DNA from: Nonomuraea sp. PA05
Lineage (GTDB): Bacteria; Actinomycetota; Actinomycetes; Streptosporangiales; Streptosporangiaceae
NCBI RefSeq assembly: GCF_008086045.1
Contig: NZ_VSEY01000057.1
Span: forward strand, 1 to 64,000
Reading direction: 5' to 3'
DNA: 64,000 nt
This document shows positions 42,138 to 50,086 of this stretch, piece after piece. The notes beneath the pieces were generated by a model that was not told where the DNA came from, ran no database searches, and worked only from the letters and a program-made list of their open reading frames with translations. Position 1 is the first letter of the stretch. Every line of letters begins with the position of its first letter. Position numbers and translations under genes: made by a program.

Positions 42138-43027
42138 CAGTCCCGCCCTCCCGTCAGGCTCACGAACGCGCTCTCCAGGTCCGCGCTCTCCACCCGTACG
42201 TCCCTGACGTCGTCGAACATCGCGAACAGCGCCCGCAGCGTGGCGTCCGAGTCCTTCGTCCGCAGCGACACCGACCGGCCCTCCACGCTCACCCGCAGCA
42301 CCCCCGGCAGGATCTCCAGGTCCGACAGGTCCGCGTCGTACAGCGTGCACCGCACCTCGGTCCCGCCGACCAGCGACTTCACGGTGGCCACCGAGCCGTC
42401 CGCGACGACTCTGCCACCGGCGAGCAGCACCACCCGGTCGGCGTAGTCGTCGGCCTCCGCCAGGTAGTGGGTGGCGGAGACGGCGGTACGGCCCTGCCCG
42501 GTCCTGGCCCGCAGCTCCTGCCACAGGGCGCGGCGGCCCTCCACGTCCAGGCCGACCGTCGGCTCGTCCAGCACCAGCAGGTCCGGATCGCCCACCACGC
42601 ACAGCGCGAAGCGCACCCGCTGCCGCTGCCCGCCCGACAGCCGCCCCACCCGCTGCCCGGCCAGCTCCTCCACGCCCGCCGCCCGCATCGCCCGCTCCGG
42701 CGGCAGCGGCGCGGGATACATCCCGGCGACGGCCGCCACCAGCTCGCCCACCCGCACGTCCTCCAGCAGCCCGGACTCCTGCAACAGCACCCCGACCCGG
42801 CCCGCCCGCAACGCCTCCAGCGGCCTGCGTCCCAGCACGGTCGCGGTGCCCGAGCCGGGGGCGCGCAGGCCGAGCGCGATGGACAGCAACGTGCTCTTGC
42901 CCGCGCCGTTGGGGCCCAGCAGGGCCACCGTCTCGCCCTCGCCGACGTCCAGATCGACGTCCGCCAGCGCGGTCACCGGGCCGTAGTTCTTCGTCACGGC
43001 CCTCAACTCCAGTGCGCTTCCCGTCAT
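42137..43027 (-). CDS. ABC transporter ATP-binding protein (drug-exporter type)
   Basis: 296 residues. Walker A is LLGPNGAGKSTLLS, Q-loop VLLQESGLLEDV, signature GRLSGGQRQRVRF, Walker B LLVLDEPTVGLD, and the H-loop SATHYLAEADD. A C-terminal extension of about 90 residues follows, typical of DrrA/CcmA-type exporters. The start is the ATG at 43027; the longer frame starts without a ribosome site. It is the first gene of the ATPase-permease-kinase-regulator operon. Confidence 0.92.
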   Translation of the reverse strand: MTGSALELRAVTKNYGPVTALADVDLDVGEGETVALLGPNGAGKSTLLSIALGLRAPGSGTATVLGRRPLEALRAGRVGVLLQESGLLEDVRVGELVAAVAGMYPAPLPPERAMRAAGVEELAGQRVGRLSGGQRQRVRFALCVVGDPDLLVLDEPTVGLDVEGRRALWQELRARTGQGRTAVSATHYLAEADDYADRVVLLAGGRVVADGSVATVKSLVGGTEVRCTLYDADLSDLEILPGVLRVSVEGRSVSLRTKDSDATLRALFAMFDDVRDVRVESADLESAFVSLTGGRD

Positions 43028-43203
43028 GCGCCCAGCCTGGGTCAACGGGGTGGCGCGGGTGTAGTGCCGTACGTCAGCCGGGCCCGTATGACGGATGTCA
43101 TGGGTACGGCGGCAGGCGATGGATGTCATACGGCGGCGGGCGTACCCCGGATACGCCGGCGGCGGTATCGCGTGCCGCGCACGACACGCACTACCGTGCG
43201 ACC

Positions 43204-44331
43204 ATGCGGACGATTGCCCTGGTTTGCGGCATGGGGGTGGCCGTCTACTCCTCCACCGTCATGGCACTCGGCAACCAGCCCGGCGCCCGGCCCCTCGACC
43301 TGCCCGGCTGCGCGCTGCTGGCCGTCGCGGTGCTCGCGCTGCTGTGGCAGCCGCGGCGGCCGGAGGTGGCGCTGGCGCTCGGCGCGGGGGCGGCGGCGGT
43401 CGTCTTCACGCTCGGGTACGCGCTCGCGCTGTGGCCGGTGCCCGCGCTGATCGCCCTGTTCGCGACCATCGCCGACGGCAGCAGGACGGCAGGGTGGGCG
43501 GGGGCGGCGTTCCTCGTCGCGGTGCCGGGAGCGGTGGCGTTCGCGCGCGGCGAGGCCGACGTCGTCATCGCCGTGGTCGTGTGGACGCTGCTCCTGCTGG
43601 CGGTGGCGCAGGCGGCGGAGGTGTCGCGGGCGCGGCGGGCGTACACGGCCGAGGTGGAGCGGCGGGCCGCCGACGCCGAGCGGACGCGCGAGGAGGAGGC
43701 GCTGCGGCGGGCGCAGGAGGAGCGGCTGCGGGTGGCCAGGGAACTGCACGACGTCACCTCCCACACGGTGTCGGTGATCGCGCTGCACGCCGCCGTCGCC
43801 GCCGAGGCCGTCTCACGCGCCGGCGGGCCGCCGGAGGCCGCCGAGGCGCTGCGGGTCATCCGGGCGTCGAGCAGGCAGGCGCTGTCGGAGATGAAGGCGG
43901 CCCTCGGCGTCCTGCGCACCGCGACCGTCGCGCCGCAGCCCGGAGCGGCGCAGCTTCCGGATCTCCTCCGGAACGCGGGACTGCCGGTGACCCTCGACGT
44001 CGAAGGCGAGCGCCGTCCTCTGCCGCCCGCCGCCGACCTCACCGTCTACCGTGTCGTTCAGGAGGCGCTGACCAACACCCTGCGTCACGCCGGCGCCACC
44101 ACGGCGAGCGTGACGCTGACGTACGAGACGGGAGCGGTGACCGTGCGGGTGGACGACGACGGGCGGGGCGCGCGGGTGCCGCACGGGCATGGGCACGGGC
44201 ATGGGCATGGGCATGGGCATGGGCACGGTCTCACCGGCATGGCCGAGCGCGTAGCCGCCGTGGGCGGCCTGCTTACCACCGGGAACGCCCCGGAGGGCGG
44301 CTTCCGCGTCACCGCCCGGCTGCCCGCGTGA
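43204..44331 (+). CDS. HisKA_3-type sensor histidine kinase with a His-Gly repeat in the ATP lid
   Basis: 375 residues. About five membrane segments lie in residues 1-140, then a charged helical linker EVERRAADAERTREEEALRR. The phosphoacceptor is VARELHDVTSHTVSVIAL, N-box VVQEALTNTLRHA, and G1-box VDDDGRG. It then has eight His-Gly dipeptides in place of the usual short GHG, followed by G2 HGLTGMAERV. The ATG at 43204 is supported by overlap with the response regulator (44328). It is divergent from the ABC operon, with 176 bases between. Confidence 0.9.
   Translation: MRTIALVCGMGVAVYSSTVMALGNQPGARPLDLPGCALLAVAVLALLWQPRRPEVALALGAGAAAVVFTLGYALALWPVPALIALFATIADGSRTAGWAGAAFLVAVPGAVAFARGEADVVIAVVVWTLLLLAVAQAAEVSRARRAYTAEVERRAADAERTREEEALRRAQEERLRVARELHDVTSHTVSVIALHAAVAAEAVSRAGGPPEAAEALRVIRASSRQALSEMKAALGVLRTATVAPQPGAAQLPDLLRNAGLPVTLDVEGERRPLPPAADLTVYRVVQEALTNTLRHAGATTASVTLTYETGAVTVRVDDDGRGARVPHGHGHGHGHGHGHGHGLTGMAERVAAVGGLLTTGNAPEGGFRVTARLPA
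44182..44229 (+). repeat. (His-Gly)8 codon repeat in a kinase
   Basis: 48 bases of CAY-GGN repeats (mostly GGGCAT/GGGCAC), eight dipeptides in frame, in the ATP-lid region. Confidence 0.97.
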
Positions 44332-44990
44332 TCACGGTCCTGCTCGCCGACGACCAGCCCCTCGTCCGGGCCGGCCTGCGCGCCCTCCTGGACCCCGAGG
44401 ACGACCTCACCGTGATCGGCGAGGCCGCGGACGGCGCCGAGGCGGTCCGGCTGGCCCGCGAGCTGCGCCCCGACGTCGTGCTGATGGACATTCGCATGCC
44501 CGGGCTCGACGGCCTCCAGGCCACCCGAGCCCTGGCCGGGACCGGCGTGCGGGTGCTCGTGGTCACCACGTTCGACCTCGACGAGTACGTCTACGAGGCG
44601 CTGCGCTCCGGGGCGGGCGGCTTCCTGGTCAAGGACGCGGAACCGGCGGAGATCCGGCACGCCGTCCGCGTGGCGGCCCGGGGGGACGCGCTGCTGTCGC
44701 CCGGGGTCACCCGGCGGCTCATCGAGGAGTTCACCGCGCGTCCCGCCCTGCTGGACGAGGGCCGGCTGAGGGCGTTGACGGGGCGCGAGCGGGAGGTTCT
44801 GGCCAGGGTCGCGAGGGGGCTGACCAACGCGGGCATCGCGGAGGAGCTGTTCATGAGCCCGCTGACGGTCAAGACGCACGTCAACCGGATGATGACCAAG
44901 CTGTCGGCGCACGACCGCGCCCAGCTCGTCGTCATCGCCTACGAGAGCGGCCTGGTCCGCCCGGGCGACCCCGCCCCGCCACAGACCTGA
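44328..44990 (+). CDS. NarL/FixJ-family response regulator
   Basis: 220 residues from a GTG at 44328 overlapping the kinase stop. The receiver has phospho-Asp in VVLMDIRMPG, the Thr/Lys of VVTTFD and FLVKDAEPAE. The LuxR HTH is LTGREREVLARVARGLTNAGIAEELFMSPLTVKTHVNRMM in segments. It forms a complete pair with the upstream kinase. Its targets could include the neighbouring ABC operon, the MMPL gene downstream, or neither. Confidence 0.95.
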   Translation: MITVLLADDQPLVRAGLRALLDPEDDLTVIGEAADGAEAVRLARELRPDVVLMDIRMPGLDGLQATRALAGTGVRVLVVTTFDLDEYVYEALRSGAGGFLVKDAEPAEIRHAVRVAARGDALLSPGVTRRLIEEFTARPALLDEGRLRALTGREREVLARVARGLTNAGIAEELFMSPLTVKTHVNRMMTKLSAHDRAQLVVIAYESGLVRPGDPAPPQT

Positions 44991-45030
44991 TCGCCCGAGC
45001 CATCCCGCCCGCCGCAAGCCCGGCCGTCCA

Positions 45031-45114
45031 GCGGACCTCGCCCGGCGGACCTCGCCCGGCGGACCTCGCCCGGCGGACCTCGCCCGGCGGACCTCGCCGG
45101 GCGGACCTCACTGG
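45031..45114. repeat. Six tandem 14-bp repeats upstream of the MMPL gene
   Basis: GCGGACCTCGCCCG starts at 45031, 45045, 45059 and 45073 without change, then at 45087 and 45101 with changes. It fills the 44991-45196 gap, which otherwise shows nothing but the MMPL ribosome site region. The period of 14 is not a multiple of the helical turn. Confidence 0.95.
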
Positions 45115-45196
45115 GCGGAAGGTACCGCGGCCGGTGCAGCCGGAAGCCCGCGCCGGGACGACGACGCCGGGCACCCCGCCTTCCTAGCGTCACCGC

Positions 45197-47266
45197 ATGA
45201 TCCGTTTCTGCATCCACCACAGGCGCCTGGTCATCGCACTCTGGCTGGCCCTGACCGCCGCGCTGACCGCGGCCGCCGCCACCTGGCCGGCCCCCGCCGC
45301 GGACGGCTTCTCGCTGCCGGGCTCCGAGAGCCAGCGCGCCGCCGCTCTCCTGAACGGCACCACCCCCGAGCCACCGGGCGCGCTGATCGTCTCCGCCCCC
45401 TCCGGCCGAGCACAGGAGTCCGCCGCCCTGCCCGGCCGAGCACAGGAGTCCTCCGCCCCGCCCGGCCGAGCACAGGACCCCGTCGCCCCGCTGATCGCCC
45501 AGATGAACGCTGTCCCCGGCGTCCAGGTGAACCCCGGCGCCCGCCGCGCCTCCCCGGACGGCACGATCACCTCCATCCCGATCGACTACCCCGACGAGGA
45601 GGCGGCGGCACAGCTCACAAGGCTGCGCGAGGAGTTCCGCCCGCCCACCGGCGTGACAGTAGAGCTGGCGGGCGACGACTTCGCCGACTTCACCCCCGGC
45701 GGCGTCACGGAGATCGTCGGCCTGCTGGCCGCCGCGGTGGTGCTGCTGGTCGCGTTCCGGTCGTTGATCGCGGCGGCTGTGCCGCTGATCGTGGGGGTGG
45801 TCGGGGTGGCCTGCGGGGTCGCCGTGTTCACGCTGCTCGGGCACGTCGTCGGCAGCCCCGGCTTCGCCGTCTACCTGACGATCATGCTCGGTCTCGGGGT
45901 CGGCATCGACTACGCCCTGCTGATCGTCACCCGCTTCCGCACCGCGCTGAAGGAGGCGCCGGACGAGGCGCCGGACGAGGCGCCGGACGAGGCGCCGGAC
46001 GTGGAGGAAGCGGTCGCCGAGGCGATGCGCACCGCCGGGAGGTCCGTGCTGTTCGCCGGGATCATCGTGATCGTCACCGGCGCCGGGATGTTGTTCCTCG
46101 GGCCGTCGCTGGGCGGCGGGGTGGCGCTGGCCGCCGGGTGCGGCGTGGCGATGGTGATGCTGGCGGCCCTCACCCTGCTGCCCGCGCTGCTGGCCGTGAT
46201 CGGCAGGAGGATCGACAGGTTCGCGCTGCCGAGGAGGGCCGCGGCGGTGCCGTTGTCGTACCGGTGGAGCCGGGTGGTGCAGCGCAGGCCGTGGCCGGCG
46301 GGGACGGCGGCGCTGGCCGCGCTGGTGCTGCTGGCACTGCCCGCGACGCAGTTGCGGACCGGCTGGTCGGACGCGGGCAACCGGCCGGTCAGCGACACCA
46401 CGCGGCGTGCGCACGACCTGCTCGCGCAGGGGTTCGGCCCCGGCATGGCGGGCCCGCTGATCCTGGTGGCCCCTTCCGCCGGCCACGGCGCGCTCGGGCG
46501 GGCGGCCCGCACGCCCGGCGTCGCGCAGGCCTTCCCCATCGGCGCGGACGGGCGGGCGGTCATGGTGGTCCCGGGCACGGGCCCGCAGGACGAGCGCACC
46601 GACGCGCTGATCCGCCACCTGCGCGCCACGCTGCCCGCCCCGGTGCTCGTCACCGGCTCCACCGCCGCCGCCCTCGACTTCGCCCAGCACACCGCCGATC
46701 GCCTCCCGTGGGTGGTGGGCATGGTGCTGCTGGCGGCGTTCGCGCTGCTCGTGCCGGTGTTCAGGAGCCTGGTGGTGCCGCTCAAGGCGATCGTGGTGAA
46801 CCTGCTGTCCATCGGCGCGGCCTTCGGCGTGGTCGTGGCCGTCTTCCAGCTCGACGTGCTGGGCGGCGGCACCGGGGGGCCGATCGACGCGTGGGTGCCG
46901 CTGATGCTGTTCACGATCACGTTCGGCCTGTCGATGGACTACGAGGTGTTCCTGCTGTCACGCGTCAGGGAGGAGTACCTGAGGGACCGCGACAACACGC
47001 GCGCGGTCGCCGCCGGGCTCGCCGAGACGGCTCGGGTCATTACCGCCGCGGCTACGATCATGTTCTGCGTGTTCGCGGCGTTCGGCGCCTTCGACGATCG
47101 CGCGCTGCGCGTCATGGGGGTGGGGCTGGCGGTCGCGGTGCTGGTGGACGCCACCCTGGTGCGCCTGGTTCTGGTGCCCGCCGCCATGGAAGTGCTCGGT
47201 GAGCGCAACTGGTGGTTTCCTGTCCTGACCTTTCGGAGGCTGACACCGAGGCGGAAACGTACGTAA
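45197..47266 (+). CDS. MMPL/RND-family transporter
   Basis: 689 residues. It has two repeats of the MMPL fold, each with one TM, a large loop, then five TMs. The first half ends with GVGIDYALLIVTRFR, the second with FGLSMDYEVFLLSRVREEYLR. The D-Y pairs are the proton-relay positions of this family. The N-terminus MIRFCIHHRRLVIALW is typical. Exports lipids, polyketides or drugs in relatives. Two in-frame repeats are inserted: GRAQ(E/D) in the first external loop and EAPD after TM5. It is probably linked to the preceding two-component pair by position only. Confidence 0.9.
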   Translation: MIRFCIHHRRLVIALWLALTAALTAAAATWPAPAADGFSLPGSESQRAAALLNGTTPEPPGALIVSAPSGRAQESAALPGRAQESSAPPGRAQDPVAPLIAQMNAVPGVQVNPGARRASPDGTITSIPIDYPDEEAAAQLTRLREEFRPPTGVTVELAGDDFADFTPGGVTEIVGLLAAAVVLLVAFRSLIAAAVPLIVGVVGVACGVAVFTLLGHVVGSPGFAVYLTIMLGLGVGIDYALLIVTRFRTALKEAPDEAPDEAPDEAPDVEEAVAEAMRTAGRSVLFAGIIVIVTGAGMLFLGPSLGGGVALAAGCGVAMVMLAALTLLPALLAVIGRRIDRFALPRRAAAVPLSYRWSRVVQRRPWPAGTAALAALVLLALPATQLRTGWSDAGNRPVSDTTRRAHDLLAQGFGPGMAGPLILVAPSAGHGALGRAARTPGVAQAFPIGADGRAVMVVPGTGPQDERTDALIRHLRATLPAPVLVTGSTAAALDFAQHTADRLPWVVGMVLLAAFALLVPVFRSLVVPLKAIVVNLLSIGAAFGVVVAVFQLDVLGGGTGGPIDAWVPLMLFTITFGLSMDYEVFLLSRVREEYLRDRDNTRAVAAGLAETARVITAAATIMFCVFAAFGAFDDRALRVMGVGLAVAVLVDATLVRLVLVPAAMEVLGERNWWFPVLTFRRLTPRRKRT
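45404..45493 (+). repeat. Three 30-bp tandem repeats in MMPL gene
   Basis: Units start at 45404, 45434 and 45464 with GGCCGAGCACAGGA and encode a 10-residue repeat with GRAQE/GRAQD. It falls in the first extracytoplasmic loop. Confidence 0.9.
45953..46000 (+). repeat. Four 12-bp tandem repeats in MMPL gene
   Basis: GAGGCGCCGGAC repeats four times in frame, encoding (EAPD)4, an acidic cytoplasmic loop right after the first conserved DY-containing helix. Confidence 0.97.
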
Positions 47267-47299
47267 TATCCAGACATCACGAGCGTTGGGGGCGCCAGG

Positions 47300-48199
47300 G
47301 TGCCAGGACAGAACGTGGGTGTGGTAGTAGATCCGCAAGTGCCGCGCGAGGTGGCCGGTCTGTTACGCGCCAACGCCCCCTTACTGTCCAGGGTGAGAGC
47401 CGGTTGGGTGCCCCCCGCCGTGACCCCGGCGCGCCGCCGCAGCCCCTCCAGCGCGCTGCTGCTGGCCGCCACCCCCGTGGTGATCGCGCTCATGGCCGTC
47501 CTGCTCGCCTCGCAGGCCTCCGCGGCCGGGTTCGTGCTGCTCGGCACGTACGTCTTCATCGTCCTGGTGAAGATCGCCTCCATGAGCGAGACCCCTGAGG
47601 AGGAGCGTCCGCAGGAGCGCGGCGTGTACGAGCAGGCCCGCTGGTACGACGGCCGCTTCCTGCTCCCCGAGGACTTCGACCACGACGCCAGGCTCGTCCT
47701 GTCCAGGGCGCAACGCGCCATCGGCTCGGTGCTGCGCTCGCACGTCAACGCCGAGGGCATGCTGGACGACGCCCGCAACGCGGTGATGCTGCCCGCGCAG
47801 GAGTGGGAGATCGCCCGGCTGCTGGCGAAGCTGTCGGCGCTGCGCCTGGAGCACAGGGAGCTGCTGGCCAGAGGCATCGCGCCCGAGGTGGCGGCGGTGA
47901 TCGAGCCGCTCGAACGGGCCCTGGTCAACAGCGAGGCCGCCGTGGTCGCGCGGGTCGAGGCGCTGGAACGTTACGCCGGGCACGTCGCCGAGGCCGAGCG
48001 CGCCTACCACGCCCGCGGCCAGATCGAGGAGCTGCGCGCCCGCCTGCCCCGCTACGAGGAGCTGCTGGCGGAGGCGGGCGCCGACCGGCTCGGCGTGGCC
48101 GAGATCGAGCGGCTGGCGCAGGACGCCGACATCCTGGAGCGCACCTTACGCCGCAGCGTCGAGTCCGCCCACGAGGCGTTCCGCTACCTGGAGAGCTGA
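47300..48199 (+). CDS. Unknown coiled-coil membrane protein, paralogue 1 of 3
   Basis: 299 residues from a GTG at 47300; no family I recognise. N-terminal motif VDPQVPREVAGLL, then VRAGW, two hydrophobic helices at about 52-95, and an acidic-to-basic stretch. The rest is a long helical/coiled-coil domain with the strictly shared VNAEGMLDDARNAVMLPAQE and WEIARLLAKLSALR, then VEALERYA and ERAYHARGQIEELR. It starts 33 bases after the MMPL stop and is followed after 33 bases by paralogue 2. It is probably membrane-anchored with a cytosolic helical bundle. Confidence 0.75.
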   Translation: MPGQNVGVVVDPQVPREVAGLLRANAPLLSRVRAGWVPPAVTPARRRSPSSALLLAATPVVIALMAVLLASQASAAGFVLLGTYVFIVLVKIASMSETPEEERPQERGVYEQARWYDGRFLLPEDFDHDARLVLSRAQRAIGSVLRSHVNAEGMLDDARNAVMLPAQEWEIARLLAKLSALRLEHRELLARGIAPEVAAVIEPLERALVNSEAAVVARVEALERYAGHVAEAERAYHARGQIEELRARLPRYEELLAEAGADRLGVAEIERLAQDADILERTLRRSVESAHEAFRYLES

Positions 48200-48232
48200 C
48201 ACTCCGACAGAAAGTCACAGAGGATCGATAAC

Positions 48233-49141
48233 GTGCCAGGACGTCAGGCGAAGGTGATAGTCGATCCGGCGGTGCCCGACGACGTCGCGGCCCTCCTGAA
48301 GGACCACCGCAAGCTGCTCATGCGCATGGAGTCGGGTTGGGTCGCGCCGCGCGGGAGGCGTTTCCCCGTGGCGGCCGCGGGAGCCAGGCTGGCCGCCGCC
48401 GCGACGGCCCTGGCGGCGGCGGTGTACGGGCTGGCGCTGTTCGTGGACGAACGCTACACGCCCTTCGTGGTGATCATGACAGGCTCGGCGCTGCTGATGG
48501 TCAGCGTCCTGCTGCGGCCCCGGCCCGACGCCGAGGTGCAGCGGCGGCGCGCCAAGGAGCGCGAGGTGTACGAGGCCGCCCGCCGCCACGAGGGCCGCTA
48601 CGTGCTGCGCGAGCGGCTCGACGACCCCGCCAGGACGCTCATGTCCCGTGCCCAGAGCGCCATCGAGCAGGTCGTGGACTCCACCGTGAACGCCGAGGGC
48701 CTGCTGGACGGCGTGCGCAACGGCGTGATGCTGCCCGCGCAGGAGTGGGAGATCGCCCGCCTGCTGGCCAAGCTGTCGGAGCTGCGGGCCGAGCACCAGG
48801 ACGTCGTCGCCGAGGGCGTCACCCCCGAGGTGGCCGCCGTGGCCGAGCCGCTCGCGCACGCCCTCGACAGCAGCCAGGAGGCGGTGCTGGCCCGCGTCGA
48901 GGCGCTCGAACGGTACGCGGGCCACGTGGCCGACGCCGAGCGCGCCTACCGCGCCAGGAACCAGATCCAGCGCCTCAGCGCCAAGCTGCCCCGCTACGAG
49001 GAGCTGCTCGCGGAGTCGGGCGCGGACGGCTCCGTGGTGCCCGAGCTGGGCAGGTTGTCCGACGACGCCGACCGTCTTGAGCAGGCGCTGCGCGACAGCG
49101 TCAGCTCAGCTCACGAGGCTTTTCGTCACTTGAATGGCTGA
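48233..49141 (+). CDS. Unknown coiled-coil membrane protein, paralogue 2 of 3
   Basis: 302 residues from a GTG at 48233. It has the same layout as the gene before it: VDPAVPDDVAALL, MESGW, a hydrophobic pair at about 45-85, then the shared core VNAEGLLDGVRNGVMLPAQE, WEIARLLAKLSELR, VEALERYAGHVADAERAY, and PRYEELLAESGAD. The N-terminal region between the GW motif and the helices is diverged. Spacing of 21 bases to the next copy suggests one operon. Function unknown. Confidence 0.75.
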   Translation: MPGRQAKVIVDPAVPDDVAALLKDHRKLLMRMESGWVAPRGRRFPVAAAGARLAAAATALAAAVYGLALFVDERYTPFVVIMTGSALLMVSVLLRPRPDAEVQRRRAKEREVYEAARRHEGRYVLRERLDDPARTLMSRAQSAIEQVVDSTVNAEGLLDGVRNGVMLPAQEWEIARLLAKLSELRAEHQDVVAEGVTPEVAAVAEPLAHALDSSQEAVLARVEALERYAGHVADAERAYRARNQIQRLSAKLPRYEELLAESGADGSVVPELGRLSDDADRLEQALRDSVSSAHEAFRHLNG

Positions 49142-49162
49142 TTTCCCTTAGGATCCGGATTC

Positions 49163-50047
49163 GTGGCGGATGTGGTAGTAGACCCCGAGGTACCACCCGA
49201 CGACGCCCAGCTCCTCAGGGACAGCCGTCAGGTTCTGATCAAGATGCGCCAGGGCTGGACGCCTCAGCCACGACCGTCCGTCTCCAACGCCCACCGCCGC
49301 ATGATGGTGGCGTTCGCCGGGGCGGCCTTCTTCGGGCTCCTGATGGGCTTCGGCTCGCCGGCCCGCGGTCTCGGGCTGCTGATGATGGTGCTGTTCGGCA
49401 TCCCGCTGGTGATCGTGCTGTTCGTCCGCAACGACATGCCCGAGGACGACGAGGACGCCTACGAGCGCGAGGTCTACGACCAGCTCCGCTGGTACGAGGG
49501 CCGCTACGTGCTCACCGACGACCTCGACGAGTCCTCGGCCAGGCTCCTCACCCGCGCCCAGCGCGCCATCGCCGCCGTGACCGGCTCCCGCGTCAACGCC
49601 GAGGGCCTGCTGGACGACGTGCGCAACGGCGTGATGCTGCCCGCGCAGGAGTGGGAGATCGCCCGGCTGCTGGCCAAACTGTCCGCGCTGCGCGCCAAGC
49701 ACAGGGAGACGGTCTCGCAGGGGCTCACCCCCGAGGTGGAGGCCGTGGCCCGGCCGCTGGCGCGGGCGCTGGACAACAGCGAGGAGGCCGTGCTGGGGCG
49801 CGTCGAGGCGCTCGAACGGTACGCGGCCAACGTCGCCGACGCCGAGCGGGCGTACGTGGCGCACCACCAGATCGAGGAGCTGCGCAGCCGGATGCACCAG
49901 TACGAGGAACTGGTGGCCGAGACGGGGGCCGACGGGTTCGTCGTACCGGAGCTGGAGCGCCTGGCAGCCGACGCCGACCGGCTGGAGCAGGCGCTGCGGC
50001 GCAGCGTGAGCTCGGCCCAGGAGGCCTTCCGCCACCTGGAGCCGTGA
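49163..50047 (+). CDS. Unknown coiled-coil membrane protein, paralogue 3 of 3
   Basis: 294 residues from a GTG at 49163. VDPEVPPDDAQLL, MRQGW, hydrophobic helices at about 50-90, an acidic DMPEDDEDAYEREVYDQLRWYEGRYV stretch in segments, and the shared VNAEGLLDDVRNGVMLPAQE and WEIARLLAKLSALR core. It ends in SSAQEAFRHLEP, like its siblings' SSAHEAFRHLNG and ESAHEAFRYLES. It is convergent with the MurG-like gene (gap 39 bases). Confidence 0.75.
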   Translation: MADVVVDPEVPPDDAQLLRDSRQVLIKMRQGWTPQPRPSVSNAHRRMMVAFAGAAFFGLLMGFGSPARGLGLLMMVLFGIPLVIVLFVRNDMPEDDEDAYEREVYDQLRWYEGRYVLTDDLDESSARLLTRAQRAIAAVTGSRVNAEGLLDDVRNGVMLPAQEWEIARLLAKLSALRAKHRETVSQGLTPEVEAVARPLARALDNSEEAVLGRVEALERYAANVADAERAYVAHHQIEELRSRMHQYEELVAETGADGFVVPELERLAADADRLEQALRRSVSSAQEAFRHLEP

Positions 50048-50086
50048 AGGCCCAGCCGACGGAAGGCTCCAGCCGGCGCAAGGCGG

